Origin: Nymphaea colorata
Lineage: Eukaryota > Streptophyta > Magnoliopsida > Nymphaeales > Nymphaeaceae
Assembly (NCBI RefSeq): GCF_008831285.2
Contig: NW_022204666.1
Location: forward strand, 5,001 to 44,422
Length of the DNA: 39,422 bases
Direction: 5' to 3'
Shown: positions 1-11,038 of the stretch, piece after piece
Numbering within the stretch: position 1 is the stretch's first letter
How the letters are laid out: each line of letters opens with the position of its first letter
The notes under the pieces: generated by a model
Told to the model about the DNA's origin: nothing
Seen by the model: only the letters and a program-made list of their open reading frames with translations
Database searches by the model: none
Translations under genes and position numbers: made by a program

Positions 1-3000
1 TAGCAGCTCCGTATCAAGGTCATCATCGTCACGATCATCAATATCGATATCGTCACGATCCTCAATATCGATATCATCAATAAGATAACCTTGATTGTCA
101 TCCAGGAACTTGTTCGGAAATACCGTAATGAAGGGAACATAGGAGTTTGTCACTCGGTATTTGACAAAATATGATCGTCCAGTTCCTATAAAACCTATCA
201 CTAAAATACCCCTAGAAGGGGGTAGGGCTAAGCGGAGCGAAAAGGGTTTTCCATGAGATGGGAAATGAGAACTATTAGCCCCACACGGGGTTTGTGAATA
301 AGTAATTGTCTGATAATGAGCAAGGAATATCCGTCTTTCTGCTAAACAGGATCTATTGAACTCATAATTCATTAGATACCTTTTTTGAATGTCAACTAAG
401 TATCGTAAGTAAATGGATCCCGGTTGTTCAATCATTTGATAACCAGAGTCATTCTTTGATAAATGATCACTATGAGTCAGACTCAATAGAATTTGATCAA
501 TCCTTTTTTCTGTCGTTAAGGTGGAGAACTGAACTAAGAATTCTCTTTCTGCATCATCAATCCAATCACTGTTCGCGACCCAGGATTCTATTTGATCATC
601 AATCCAATCACTGTTCACGTTTTTTCTTATCAATGAATAGATCTCTTTACTTGTACGACTTAGATGTCTCGTATTTCTCGAAAAAGTGATTGAATTGATG
701 GGATTTGGTATGATACTTATGAGATAGATGATATCGATGAGATTGATATTCAAATCTTTCTTCTTAGAACGTATTGATTTGACCCCATAAGTGGGACCAC
801 CACTCAATAGCATGTTGCCACCAGAAGCAGAACTCCGTATTTCTTCCAGAGAATCTCCTAATTGTTCCAGAGCAACTAGAAAGAGATTCTTTAACCAGAA
901 AGAATTCAGTTCAGGTGGAGGATACCTATCCAGAAGTTTTCGCAACTCAATCATGTATGATGGAATCATCAAAGATTTGATCTTTTCTAACTCTGTCTGT
1001 AACTCACTAGAGACTCGGGAATAAAGAGAAGATGCGTAGACGAGATATCCAGCAACAAGAGAAGGAAAGGATTGAATAGAGGAACTCCGAGATTTGGTGA
1101 TCTCAGATGTGTCCACTTCAATGGAACGGGTGACTCATTATTTCGATGAATCATTTCTTCGGGCAGAAGAAGATTCTGTAAACACTTACTCGAATCTCAC
1201 TTATCAGATTCCATCGTGGAGAATCGCCCACAATGGATCTGAAGAATTGACCATGATTATCTGATCCATGCATAATATCATAAAAAAGGATACAAATTTG
1301 TGACTGCTACTTGTTCGGCAATGGGTCTGAAAAGTATCTAAAAGGATGAAATTTATATATTTGCACCCTGCCGAAGTAAGGACCATGGCATTACGTTTGG
1401 AACAGATTCCTTTTGAGAGATTGAAAAGCACTATCTCGTTGAAGGCTCTATACATCTGCCGTTTCTCACGCATTTCTTTAGACAAAGATTCCGTTTTTTT
1501 GCGGATGGTAAATCTTTCTCAGACATGGAGTGGTGAATCAACCCATGTTTGAATTGAACTGAGATACTGATGCAAGTTCTTCCCTCTGAATCAGATAGAT
1601 TCATATCTGAAAGAGGCTGACAATAAGTTGAAAGAGGCTGAGATTTGTACAAGTTATACGTTTCGTCACCACTTTGTGGAAATCGTTAGGTATGAATATG
1701 TCAGATACCTGTGACTCGATTGGTGAATAGTTCTCTCTCCAAAAAAACATGTTTTTTTTTACCGACGCACAAAGAAAATATCTTGTTGCGGATGAACGAG
1801 ATATGGAGGAATTGTCCTATGTAAGATCATAATTATCGATACGGGTCTTTTCCGCTAAAAAGGGAATCTTTGTTAGAATAGAGCAGAAGTGATGTGGATT
1901 ATTCAAGATCGAAGTAGATTTGCTTTATAAAAAGAAGATATCAATGAATTCTATGAAATGGTTTCACGGGATTCAGCCAATTGTCCCGATCGTGGGATAT
2001 CATTGAGAAATAGGATCGGTGTTATCAAAGAATTTCTGCGATTATTCTAGTATGGAGTGAGTCAATCATCCACTTTGGTATCTTATTGAACAAAATGCTG
2101 ATATTGTTCCCCATTGATCAAGAATTTCGATCTTTGGGAAGTATCATGATCATCCAATAAGAAGGGTTTCAATTTATTCAAATGAACGATTTGAACACCT
2201 ATTGATTCTAACAACTGATTGCAGAGTTGATCATTCGGACCTTTCAATTCATAGATGTGGATCTCGGACCTATGAATGGGGATATTCCGATACTCACAAA
2301 GAAAAAGTAAGTGACTTAGACAAAAGGAAGTGACTTGGACAAAAAGAAATGAAGTGACTTAGACAAATCTTGTTTGTCGATAACCTTGGACCAATCAATC
2401 GAATGTTGATTAATACGTAATCGATCGAACACCACTTGAAAACGGTTCTTCTGTTCAGAAACGAAATGCTCCAAATGCTCCTGGAAATTCTTGCTCCCAT
2501 TGGACCATTTGTATCTATATGCATTAGGATCCCGATTCATGGATCTCTCGGTTCGAGAAATAAGAGGATCGAACCATTTCTTCTGACTCTTTTTCACATT
2601 CGATAATGTGGTTGATCAATATTCATATAGTTATATGTTCAGAGTATCATTTCCTATTTGATCCCTTTGAATTCCATATTCGAAGTTGCGATCGGATCTA
2701 TTCATTAAAAGAATCTATTCGATAGATTCTTATGTACCCTAGGTGCTATATTGGATTTGAATCAGATTTCGGATCAATCTATATTGATTGACTGCCTCCA
2801 TTATGTTGTTGCTAGCAATACCACTATTTTGGGTTTTGGATCTTCCAAACCATTCCTGCAGGAGATCCGGACCCATTTTTTTCTGATCTTCGATAAAAGA
2901 TTCATTCTCTTCATCAAAAATATGAGGTAGAACCAATAAGAGTTCTTTTTCGATTCATCCCTGGAGTTGAATACCTCATTCAAGAATTTTTTTGATCCAA

Positions 3001-4899
3001 CCCGTAGGAATCAATAGAAAAGGCAAATCCCTTATGATACACCGGATCAGGCTCGGTTATTGATAGAGTGAATAGATCTGCCATTTCTTGAAATCTCTCT
3101 TCTGATTCAAAATCGTGGTGCAACGTGTATCTCCTTTGTTCCGGTCATGGAATAGATGGAATAATCACAAAATGGGTTTTTGTTCAAGAATGAGATCTTA
3201 TTAGAACTGTCCATATCCGGTTCATCCTTCGAACCATATCACATCCCCGATCTGATGAAATAGGATGAATTGAGACGGTATTTTGTAAATACGTAATTAT
3301 CTTGAATATATCAACCATTTCTTTCTTTCCGATCGCCTGGAAGGGACAAAAGAAAAACATCTTGTTGTTTCTTCAACAATTTCTGATCTCTAGTGAACCT
3401 CTCAGTAGCATTCGAACCAGATGAAGTTCTGACCATCTGTCGGAGAAAAAGAACGAATTGATCTTGTAGGATTCCCAGAAATTCTTCGATTTTTTCCGGA
3501 AACAGATGATTATTCATCTGCTTTTCACGTTCCGTGATAGCCGGGACATTGAGGAATATCCAGAAGGGTATTTCGGGAATCGATCTGATTCTATCTCTGT
3601 TCGTTCCGTTTGAAGAGAGGAAGGATCCCAAAGAATCAATCTTTCTTTTAGTTGCTGAATCTCTGTTTGATTGATCAATGTGTGATATTCCGAATCCTCA
3701 TTCCTAATGGAATCGAAATGATCTCTGGATTGATCAGAAGATCCTTTCAATTGGCTAGAATCCGTTACTTGAACGAATAGATCTTGTGGAATCATATTGA
3801 ATATTTGACGATACATTCCGTACCTTGCTAAAACCGATCCTTGTTTACCAACCACATATTGTCTAACCAAATCAATTCTCTTCGATACGTTCCTCAAAAA
3901 TCCGATTCGTGCTGATTCTTCCCCAACTAACGAAGAGATCTTGGTGGATTGCCACATATGATTGAGCACAATTTTGCAAAGAATATCCCACTTGTTTCTC
4001 GAGAAGAGATGGGAAACATGCTCAATATCATTTGATGGAATAGTTGCCTCAGCTCCTTGTGTTTGAGGAAACCCTCCACTTCAATTGGTCTTTTTTCACG
4101 AAAGCAGACATGAGATAACAATCAAGTGTTTCGCTAAGATTTCGAATAGCTGTCCCGAATTCAAATTGATTATGTTTCGCTTCTTCCTCGGAGAAACACG
4201 ATCAAACAATTCCCAACCATGGTCCTTGCGGATCGGATCATCCATATAGGATACAAAAAGAACTCCAGATATTTGATCTTTCTCTTTGAATGAGATCTCA
4301 ATTCAGCTACTGTTTCATTAGATATCTTACAACTAGAATCCTCTTTTTTCCGATCCAGTTCCTCCACCACCGCGAACCCAGTTAGATTCAGGCTGATACA
4401 CTTTTTAGTTATTGGGAGACCCAAGTACTCTCTTTCGGATCCATGAACAACTCTCAGAGATCTTTTTCCTTTTGGAAGATACAGGAGCGAAACAATCAAC
4501 CTATTGATATTGGGAGACCAAAAAGATTCTTCCATGTTCATTTCTGGGTCCAATGGAATTCATAGGTATAGGAAGAAGCCCATCAAATAGAGATTTTTTC
4601 TTTCGACCATATTTCGATTGTTATACGATATATAAGGACCGCTACTACAAGCAGTACTACACCTTTGATCGTGAAAGTGAAATATCGATTGCTTGTTGAA
4701 CCCTGTGAATCACGTGAAAGCAGGACACTCCAAGTTTGGGGGCCAAGGAGTTTCACAAACGTTCTTGGTGGAAAAAATGTGAGTGAAAGACACCACTGAA
4801 TCGAATTTGGTCCATGAATCTAAGAAATAGCGAGAATTCTTGATCTCTCTCAATATCTCTCTCATTCCAAATACAGGATTTGAATTGATGCCGTTTCAT
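1..4899 (-). CDS. ycf2: Ycf2 (5' part only, frame broken many times)
   Basis: This is the amino-terminal part of the giant Ycf2 protein, an essential plastid protein related to FtsH/AAA ATPases and linked in the literature to an inner-envelope import motor. The start is the ATG at 4897-4899 (minus), which begins MKRHQFKS. The gene runs left and leaves the window at base 1, just before the usual ATPase region. Recognisable Ycf2 blocks occur in order in different frames: [14 protein letters not shown] near 4500, [20 protein letters not shown] near 3750, [20 protein letters not shown] near 2520, and NMLLGGG near 820. No frame stays open beyond about 150 codons, and the interruptions are single-base losses. 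The gene is normally about 2,280 codons and lies in the inverted repeat. Identity is certain. Whether the breaks are real is doubtful, because every neighbour here is damaged in the same way. Confidence 0.95.
27..74. repeat. 24-bp tandem repeat in ycf2 (two copies)
   Basis: Two adjacent 24-base units, at 27-50 and 51-74, differ at one base. Read on the minus strand they encode an eight-residue Asp/Ile-rich unit (DIDI-x-DRD type). They extend the acidic tract just after the GYLIDD segment of Ycf2. The unit is a multiple of three, so copy number can change without a frameshift. This acidic tract is a known length-variable spot in Ycf2. Confidence 0.85.
2311..2370. repeat. LSKSL-coding short repeats in ycf2
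   Basis: Three degenerate copies of a roughly 14-base motif (gtgacttagacaaa type) start near 2311, 2330 and 2354. On the minus strand they encode repeated LSKSLxF peptides. This repetitive stretch is typical of Ycf2 and varies in copy number between plants. Confidence 0.7.
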
Positions 4900-4982
4900 T
4901 GATTTCTCCTAAACGAAAGATTATATTTCAATTGAAATCCACTTACACAAAGACAGCCCCGTTGATGACGAGTCTCCGCGAA

Positions 4983-5053
4983 GCATCCATGGCTGAATGG
5001 TTAAGCGCCCAACTCATAATTGGCAATTCGTAGGTTCATTCCTGCTGGATGCA
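4983..5053 (+). tRNA. trnI-CAU: tRNA-Ile (CAU anticodon), three bases short
   Basis: The sequence matches plastid trnI-CAU, which reads AUA codons after lysidine modification of the anticodon C. The acceptor arms GCATCCA and TGGATGC pair, and the anticodon CAT sits in CTCATAA. The gene is 71 bases instead of the usual 74. One A is missing in the D-loop AAA run, one base after GGC in the variable region, and one A in the T-loop, which leaves that loop one base short. Such a molecule would not fold normally, so I read the losses as sequence errors. Its place between ycf2 and rpl23 is the standard one. Confidence 0.93.
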
Positions 5054-5217
5054 CGCGAATTGGAACGTTCAATAATAGAATTGGCTCCGTATCAACGGAA
5101 TCTCATCATCCTAGATAACTATTGGTATATTCATACTATAAGAATAAGATAGAACGGTAGAACGGTAAGAATTCTAATTCTTATAGATACTGGAACTCAT
5201 AGGGAAGAAATGGATTT

Positions 5218-5490
5218 ATGGATGGAATCAATATGCAGTATTTACAGAAAAAGTATTCGGTTATTGGGGAACAATCAATATACTTCTAATGTCGAATCAG
5301 GATCAACTAGGACAGAAATAAGCATTGGATCGAACTCTTCTTTGTGTCAAGGTAGTAGCTATGAATAGCCATCGACTCCCGGAAAGGGTAGAAGAATGGG
5401 ACCTATTATGCGACATAATGCATTACAGACGTATGATCATTACGCTTCAACCGGGTTATTCTATTCCACCTTTATAGAGAAAGAACTTAA
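5218..5490 (+). CDS. rpl23: 50S ribosomal protein uL23 (frame broken)
   Basis: Plastid uL23 is a large-subunit protein at the polypeptide exit tunnel. The ATG at 5218 begins MDGI and is followed after one missing A by the usual Y-A-V-F-T block. Further right the reading NSHRLPGKG and then [14 protein letters not shown] can be found in other frames, ending near the TAA at 5488-5490. The span is 273 bases against about 282 for the usual 93-codon gene, so several single bases are missing. It lies between trnI-CAU and rpl2 as expected. rpl23 is a true pseudogene in some plants, for example spinach, so natural decay cannot be excluded from this window alone. Confidence 0.85.
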
Positions 5491-5513
5491 ATAAAAAAAT
5501 AATACTTAATAAC

Positions 5514-6972
5514 ATGGCCATACATTTATACAAACTTCTACCCCTAGCACCGCAAAGGAGCCGTAGACAGTCAAGCGAATCCAATCCACGAACAAATTTG
5601 ATCTATGGACAGCATCGTTGTGGTAAAGGTCGTATGCCAGAGGAATCATTACCGCAAGGCATAGAGGGGGAGGTCATAAGCGTCTATACCGTAAATCGAT
5701 TTTCGACGGAATGCAAAAGACATATTGGTAGAATCGTAACCATAGAATACGACCCTAATCGAATGCTACATTTGTCTCATACACTATGGGATGGTGGAAG
5801 AGATATATTTTACATCCAGAGGGGCTATAATTGGAGATACCATTGTTTCTGGTACAGAAGTTCCTATATCAATGGGAAATGCCCTACCTTTGAGTGCGGT
5901 TTGAACTATTGATTTACGTAATTGGAAGTAACCAATTAGGTTTACGACAAACCTAGAATCGATCACTGATCCAATTTGAGTACCTCTACGGATAGACCTC
6001 ACAGAAACTGAAGAGTAACGGCAGCAGGTGATTGGTTCAGTGGTTCCTCATATAAAATTATTGACTCTAGAGATATGGTATATGGAGAAGACAAAATTGT
6101 TTGAAGCACGGATAGAACCGGAAGCGCCCTTGTTTCAAGAGAGGAGGATGGGTTATTCACATTTCATTTGATGGTCAGAGGCGAATTGAAAGCTAAGCAG
6201 TGGTAATTCTAAGATCCCCGGGGAAAAATAGAGATGTCTCCTACGTTACCCGTAATATGTGGAATGGAAGTATCGACGTAATTTCATAGAGTCATTCGGT
6301 CTGAGTGCTACATGAAGAACATAAGCCAGATGACGGAATGGGGAGACCTAGGATGTAGAAGATCGTAGCATGAGTGATTCGGCGATTTGGATTCCTATAT
6401 ATCCACTCATGTGGTACTTCATCATACGATTCATATAAGATCCATCTGTCTAGATATCATCATCTACATCCAGAAGCCGTATGCTTTGGAAGAGCTTGTA
6501 CAGTTTGGGAAGGGTTTGATTGATCAAAAGAAGAATCTACTTCAACCGATATGCCTTAGGCACGGCCATACATAACATAGAAATAACACTTGGAAAGGGT
6601 GGACAATTAGCTAGAGCAGCAGGTGCTGTAGCGAAACTGATTGCAAAGAGGGTAAATCGGCCACATTAAGATTACCATCTGGAGAGGTTCGTTTGATATC
6701 CAAAACTGCTCAGCAACAGTCGGACAAGTGGGTAATGTCGGGGCGAACCAGAAAAGTTTGGGTAGAGCCGGATCTAAATGTTGGCTAGGTAAGCGTCCTG
6801 TAGTAAGAGGAGTAGTTATGAACCCTGTAGACCATCCCCATGGAGGTGGTGAAGGGAGGGCCCCGATTGGTAGAAAAAACCCACAACTCCTTGGGGTTAT
6901 CCCGCGCTTGGAAGAAGGAGTAGGAAAAGGAATAAATATAGTGATATTTTTATTCTTCGTCGCCGTAAATAG
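5514..6972 (+). CDS. rpl2: 50S ribosomal protein uL2 (two exons, frame broken)
   Basis: uL2 is the highly conserved large-subunit protein near the peptidyl-transferase centre. The start is a plain ATG at 5514 (MAIHLYK). Exon 1 is 5514-5893 and exon 2 about 6546-6972, ending with an RRRK-type tail and TAG at 6970-6972. [25 protein letters not shown] and [20 protein letters not shown] are all visible, but in different frames. Exon 1 is 380 bases against the usual 391 and exon 2 about 427 against 434, so roughly 18 bases are missing in single steps. The [14 protein letters not shown] active-region block is unchanged. Identity is certain, and the damage is probably artefact. Confidence 0.93.
5894..6545 (+). 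other. rpl2 group II intron
   Basis: The intron begins with GTGCGGTTTG directly after the exon-1 sequence CCTTTGA and ends at CTACTTCAA just before CCGATATGCC. Its length of about 652 bases is close to the usual ~660. The 3' boundary is set by homology and may be off by a base or two. There is no intron-encoded maturase ORF. The intron is lost in some lineages and is present here. Confidence 0.8.
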
Positions 6973-7070
6973 AAAGAGAAAGAAAAAATAATGAATGATG
7001 TAAAATTAATCAAATTGGTTTTTTCGTCTTCACAAAATGAAAAAATGAAAAGAAGGGGGAGTAATCACTT

Positions 7071-7345
7071 GTGGCCCGTTATCTAAAAAATCCTTTTGTG
7101 GCTAATCACTTATTAAGTAAATTGAGAAGCTCAACAAGGCAGAGGAAAGAAGTATAATAGTAACTTGGTCCCGAGCATCGACCATTATATTTGCAATGGT
7201 CGGTCATACAATTGCTGTTCATAACGGAAAGGAGCATTTACCTATTTATATAACGGAGCGTATGGTGGGTCACAAATTGGGAGAATTCGCGCCTACTCTG
7301 ACTTTCCGGGGACACGCGAGAAACGATAATAGATCTCGGCGATAA
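7071..7345 (+). CDS. rps19: 30S ribosomal protein uS19 (GTG start, frame broken)
   Basis: uS19 binds the head of the small subunit. The start is GTG at 7071, a common start for this plastid gene, and a purine-rich AGAAGGGGG lies about 12 bases upstream. The first residues read [15 protein letters not shown]. The later blocks [30 protein letters not shown] and NRSRR appear after frame changes, ending at TAA 7343-7345. The span is 275 bases against 279 for the usual 92-residue gene, so a net four bases are missing. rps19 commonly sits at or near the large single-copy/inverted repeat junction. Confidence 0.9.
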
Positions 7346-7446
7346 TGATAATATTAATATAGTTAATGTATTAATGTAATCAAAAGTTAAATAAGTGCTC
7401 TCATGATTTATTCTTATTTTTATTGGTGTGTGTGAGGTAAAACCCT

Positions 7447-7826
7447 ATGACTATGATAAAGAAGACCTCGGGTACAGAAATACGAGCTTTAGCTCGACAT
7501 ATAGGTATGTCTGCTCAAAAGCACGAAGGGTAATTGATCAAATTCGCGGTTGCTCCTATGAGCAAACACTTATGATACTGGAACTCATGCCTTATCGAGC
7601 ATGTTACCCCATTTTCAAATTAGTTTATTCCGCAGCAGCAAATGCTAGTCACAATAGGGGTTTGAAGAAGCTGATTTATTTATTAGTAAAGCCGAAGTCA
7701 ACGAAGGTGTTATCGTCAAAGGTTAAAACCGCGAGCTCGGGACGTAGTTACCCAATAAAAAGACCCACCTGTCATATAACTATTGTATTGAGCGAAAGAC
7801 CTAACTTCAATTTAAAAAATATTTGA
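7447..7826 (+). CDS. rpl22: 50S ribosomal protein uL22 (frame broken)
   Basis: uL22 lines the exit tunnel. The start is ATG at 7447 ([20 protein letters not shown]) or the in-frame ATG at 7453. After SAQK a single base is missing, and the protein continues in another frame with [20 protein letters not shown]. Further frame changes occur near 7670 and 7730. The C-terminal block [20 protein letters not shown] is intact to the TGA at 7824-7826. The gene was transferred to the nucleus in some lineages such as legumes. Here all conserved blocks remain, which argues against true loss. Confidence 0.9.
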
Positions 7827-7875
7827 TTTTCAAAACATGACTTTTAGTTTAGAAAGAGAATATTGGTAGGTAGAT

Positions 7876-8522
7876 ATGGACAGAAAATAAATCCACTTGG
7901 TTTCAGACTTGGTACAACCCAAAGTCATCGTTCCTTTTGGTTCGCACAACCAAAAATTATTCCAAAGGTCTCCAGGAAGATGAAAAATACGGATTGTATC
8001 AAGAATTATGTACAAAACATATGAGAATATCCTCAGGTTTGAAGGAATTGCACGTATAGATATTAAAAAAGAATCGATTTGATCCAAGTCATAATTCATA
8101 TTGGATTCGCCAATATGTTAATAGAGGGTCGAGCCCGAGGAATCGAAGAATTACAGACTAATGTACAAAAAAGCTTTCATTCTGTGAACCGAAGACTCAA
8201 CATTGCTATCGCAAGAGTTGCAAGACCTTACGGGCAACCTAATATTCTTGCAGAATATATCGCTCTGCAATTAAAGAATAGAGTTTCCTTTAGAAGGCAA
8301 TGAAAAAAGCTATTGAATTAGCTGAACAAGCGGATGCAAGGGAATTCAGGTACAAATTGCAGGACGTCTCAATGGAAACGAAATTGCCCGCGTTGAATGG
8401 ATTAGAGAAGGTAGGGTTCCCCTACAGACCATTCGAGTGAAAATTGATTATTGTTCCTATCCAGTTCGAACTATCTATGGAGTATTAGGGATAAAATTTG
8501 GATATTTTTGGATGAAGAGTAA
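7876..8522 (+). CDS. rps3: 30S ribosomal protein uS3 (frame broken)
   Basis: uS3 sits at the mRNA entry channel of the small subunit. The ATG at 7876 has lost one G of the usual ATGGGACAG. The [16 protein letters not shown] block follows in the shifted frame. The KH-type middle and the block [20 protein letters not shown] (8150-8290) are clear. A lost base near 8300 puts the [13 protein letters not shown] block in another frame. [12 protein letters not shown] precedes the end at TAA 8520-8522. The length of 647 bases is about ten short of the usual ~657. It lies between rpl22 and rpl16, the standard order. Confidence 0.9.
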
Positions 8523-8677
8523 TGGCTCCTTTTCTTGCGATTCTATTCATGGATACTTATCCATGGACAGGGCAAAAAACTCAATTTAGTTTAGGTCTTT
8601 TTCCGTTTAGTCAAACGGATCAATTATATATGTTTGAATAACAATTCGATTTACCACTTTGATATGATAGAATTGCT

Positions 8678-9870
8678 ATGCTTAGTGTGTGACTCGTTGG
8701 GACTAAAAGAAAGAATTGGACCCTACCTAATATAAATATAAATTAATAACCAGCTCATTGCTTCGTATTCTCAAGATCCAAGGAATCGGTCATTATATGA
8801 GATAATAATCATATATTTGTAGCAACTGAAATCCTTTTTCAATAAAGTAAAAATGAATCTTGATTGATTGTGTAAGTTGTGAAACCAAAATAGAGGGATG
8901 CGGATGAATGGAAGGATGAGAGAAAGAGAGAAGGGGAAAAGAAATGATATATTATTCCAATATGTATGGTCTATGAATCATCTTAGAAAGGGCAATGTGA
9001 TAAGGCATCATATACTATAATATAATTCAATTCATCTATAATTGAGATAGATTTCAAAAAATAAAGAGCATTGAGTCGATAGAGACTGAGGAGATTGACT
9101 CAGGGACAGATTAAATTAGAAGCTCCATTGCAGAATTCAGACCTCGACATTAATGGAGGAGAAGCTATGGGAACGACGGAACCTGTGACTGCGGAGGATT
9201 CGATTGAAACGAATCCTAATGATTCACTGGACGGGATGGCGGAACGCGCCGGGAACGAACTGATTTCTTCGAAGAGGTTATGGAGCGACCCTACGAATAA
9301 AGCAGATAAATATAAAAGAGTAAATATTCGCCCGCGAAATTTCATCCATTAAATAATCCTAATATTATTTATTGTTTATTTATCGTTTCATTCGCGAGGA
9401 GCTGGATGAGAAGAAACTCTCATGTCCGGTTCTGTAGTAGAGATGGAATTGAGACACTACCATCAACTATAACCCCAAAAGAACCAGGTTTCGTAAACAC
9501 ATAGAGGAAGAATGAAAGGAGTATCTTATCGGGGCAATCGTATTTGTTTCGGTAAATATGCGCTTCAGGCACTTGAACCCGCTTGGATCACATCTAGACA
9601 AATAGAAGCAGGGCGCCGCGCAATGACACGATATGCCCGTCGTGGCGGAAAAATATGGGTACGTATATTCCCCGACAAACCCGTTACACTAAGACCCGCG
9701 GAAACACGTATGGGTTCGGGAAGGGATCTCCTGAATATTGGGTATCCGTCGTTAAACCGGATCGAATACTTTATGAAATGGGCGGAGTATCAGAAACCGT
9801 AGCCAGAGCCGCTATGGAAATAGCGGCGCGCAAAATGCCTATACGAACAAAATTCGTTATTGCGGAATAG
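8678..9870 (+). CDS. rpl16: 50S ribosomal protein uL16 (two exons, two frameshifts)
   Basis: uL16 helps position tRNA at the peptidyl-transferase centre. Exon 1 is the typical nine bases ATGCTTAGT (8678-8686). Exon 2 is 9474-9870, starting CCC AAA AGA. One A is missing near 9505 (RKQHRG block) and one base near 9720 ([10 protein letters not shown] block). Exon 2 is 397 bases, and adding these two gives exactly the canonical 399. The rest reads normally: [35 protein letters not shown] and a [10 protein letters not shown] end. Two exact one-base losses in an otherwise conserved gene suggest artefact. Confidence 0.93.
8687..9473 (+). other. rpl16 group II intron
   Basis: The intron starts GTGTGACTCG after the nine-base exon and ends in AAC before exon 2. 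A domain V hairpin is visible at about 9400-9435: GAGCTGG... pairs with ...CCGGTTC around a GAAA-type loop. An 85-codon open frame at 9095-9352 lies inside the intron and matches no known family. It is most likely intron domain IV sequence rather than a gene. Confidence 0.88.
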
Positions 9871-10002
9871 GGATATCGGACCAAAGGGATATTTATGAAT
9901 GATGAAAAATATAATCTATAATCGCTGGTTTACTTATTTCTGGACAGAAAATTTTCTTTTCCCCCTCGCCTCTTGCATTGAAAGAACTCAAATAAAAGAA
10001 AG

Positions 10003-10371
10003 ATGATTCAACCTCAGACCTTTTTGAATGTAGCGGACAACAGCGGAGCTCGAAAATTGATGTGTATTCGAATCATAGGAGCTAGTAATTACCGATATGC
10101 TCATATCGGTGACGTTATTGTTGCTGTAATCAAAGAAGCAGTGCCAAATATGCCCCTGGAAAGATCAGAAGTAATCAGAGCTGTAATTGTACGTACATGT
10201 AAAGAACTCAAGCGCGACAACGGTATGATAATCCGGTATGATGACAATGCAGCAGTTGTCATTGATCAAGAAGGAAATCCAAAAGGCACCCGAGTTTTTG
10301 GTTCGATTGCTCGTGAATTGAGACAGTTAAATTTCACTAAGATAGTCTCATTAGCTCCCGAAGTATTATAA
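10003..10371 (+). CDS. rpl14: 50S ribosomal protein uL14
   Basis: Intact 122-residue uL14, the usual plastid length. It begins [20 protein letters not shown] and has the family signature near residues 60-85 ([14 protein letters not shown] followed by a conserved acidic loop). The protein lies at the subunit interface, near the bridge to the small subunit. It is the first gene from the left with an undamaged frame, between rpl16 and rps8 in the conserved operon. Confidence 0.97.
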   Translation: MIQPQTFLNVADNSGARKLMCIRIIGASNYRYAHIGDVIVAVIKEAVPNMPLERSEVIRAVIVRTCKELKRDNGMIIRYDDNAAVVIDQEGNPKGTRVFGSIARELRQLNFTKIVSLAPEVL

Positions 10372-10519
10372 ATAATGAACGCTAGTAGACGAGACAATGG
10401 GTAGTAGGGTCTTTGAAATGGATAAATTAGTAGATTATGTCTCAGGCATATACCTTTAATGAAAATAAAAAAAGAAACATGTTGATTATATCAAAGCAAA
10501 AAAAAAATGATAGTTCGTC

Positions 10520-10917
10520 ATGGGTAGAGACACTATTGCCGATATAATAACTTATATAAGAAATGCTGACATGGATAAAAAAGGAACAGTTCGAATACCA
10601 TCCACTAATATTACCGAAAACATTGTGAAATACTTCTACGAGAGGGTTTTATCGAAAATGTTAGGAAGCACCGGGAAAACAACAAGGATTTCTTGGTTTT
10701 AACCCTACGACATAGAAGAAATAGGAAAAGAGCACATAGAAATATTTTAAAGCGTATCAGCAGACCAGGTCTGCGAATCTATTCCAACTCTCAACGAATT
10801 CCTAGGATTTCAGGCGGGATAGGGGTTGTAATTCTTTCTACTTCTAGGGGTATAATGACAGATCGAGAAGCTCGACTAGAAAGAATTGGAGGAGAAATTT
10901 TGTTTTATATATGGTGA
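10520..10917 (+). CDS. rps8: 30S ribosomal protein uS8 (one frameshift)
   Basis: uS8 binds 16S rRNA helix 21 and nucleates the platform. The start is ATG at 10520 ([20 protein letters not shown]). The frame is lost after ENIVK, where the run AAAA has become AAA near 10630, and resumes in another frame from the KHRENNKDF region on. The C-terminal signature [20 protein letters not shown] is intact to TGA at 10915-10917. The span of 398 plus one base gives 399, exactly 132 codons plus stop. This is a single homopolymer loss in an otherwise sound gene. Confidence 0.94.
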
Positions 10918-11022
10918 GGTGATCCATCTGGTATACGAATTTGATACGTAACTTCCTATTTATGAAAAAGAGAGTAGAGGTGGGTTGTCTAATGTCACTC
11001 CTCCTACATTAGTTAATACTTC

Positions 11023-11029
11023 AAGGAGG
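11023..11029 (+). promoter_or_regulatory. Shine-Dalgarno sequence of infA
   Basis: AAGGAGG ends nine bases before the ATG at 11039. This fixes the start of infA at MKEQK and rules out the upstream in-frame ATG at 10985. Confidence 0.75.
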
Positions 11030-11038
11030 TTACCTGGA

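Noticed and set aside
541-620. Direct repeats of a ~22-base motif near 545 and 598
   Set aside because: They encode the naturally repeated WIDD-type peptides of Ycf2 and are not a separate element.
1-4899. True loss of ycf2, as in grasses
   Set aside because: All blocks are present in order with high conservation. Only single-base losses break the frame, as in the neighbouring genes.
9095-9352. 85-codon ORF inside the rpl16 intron
   Set aside because: It overlaps an opposite-strand frame of similar length and lies in a known group II intron. It has no recognisable domain or maturase motif.
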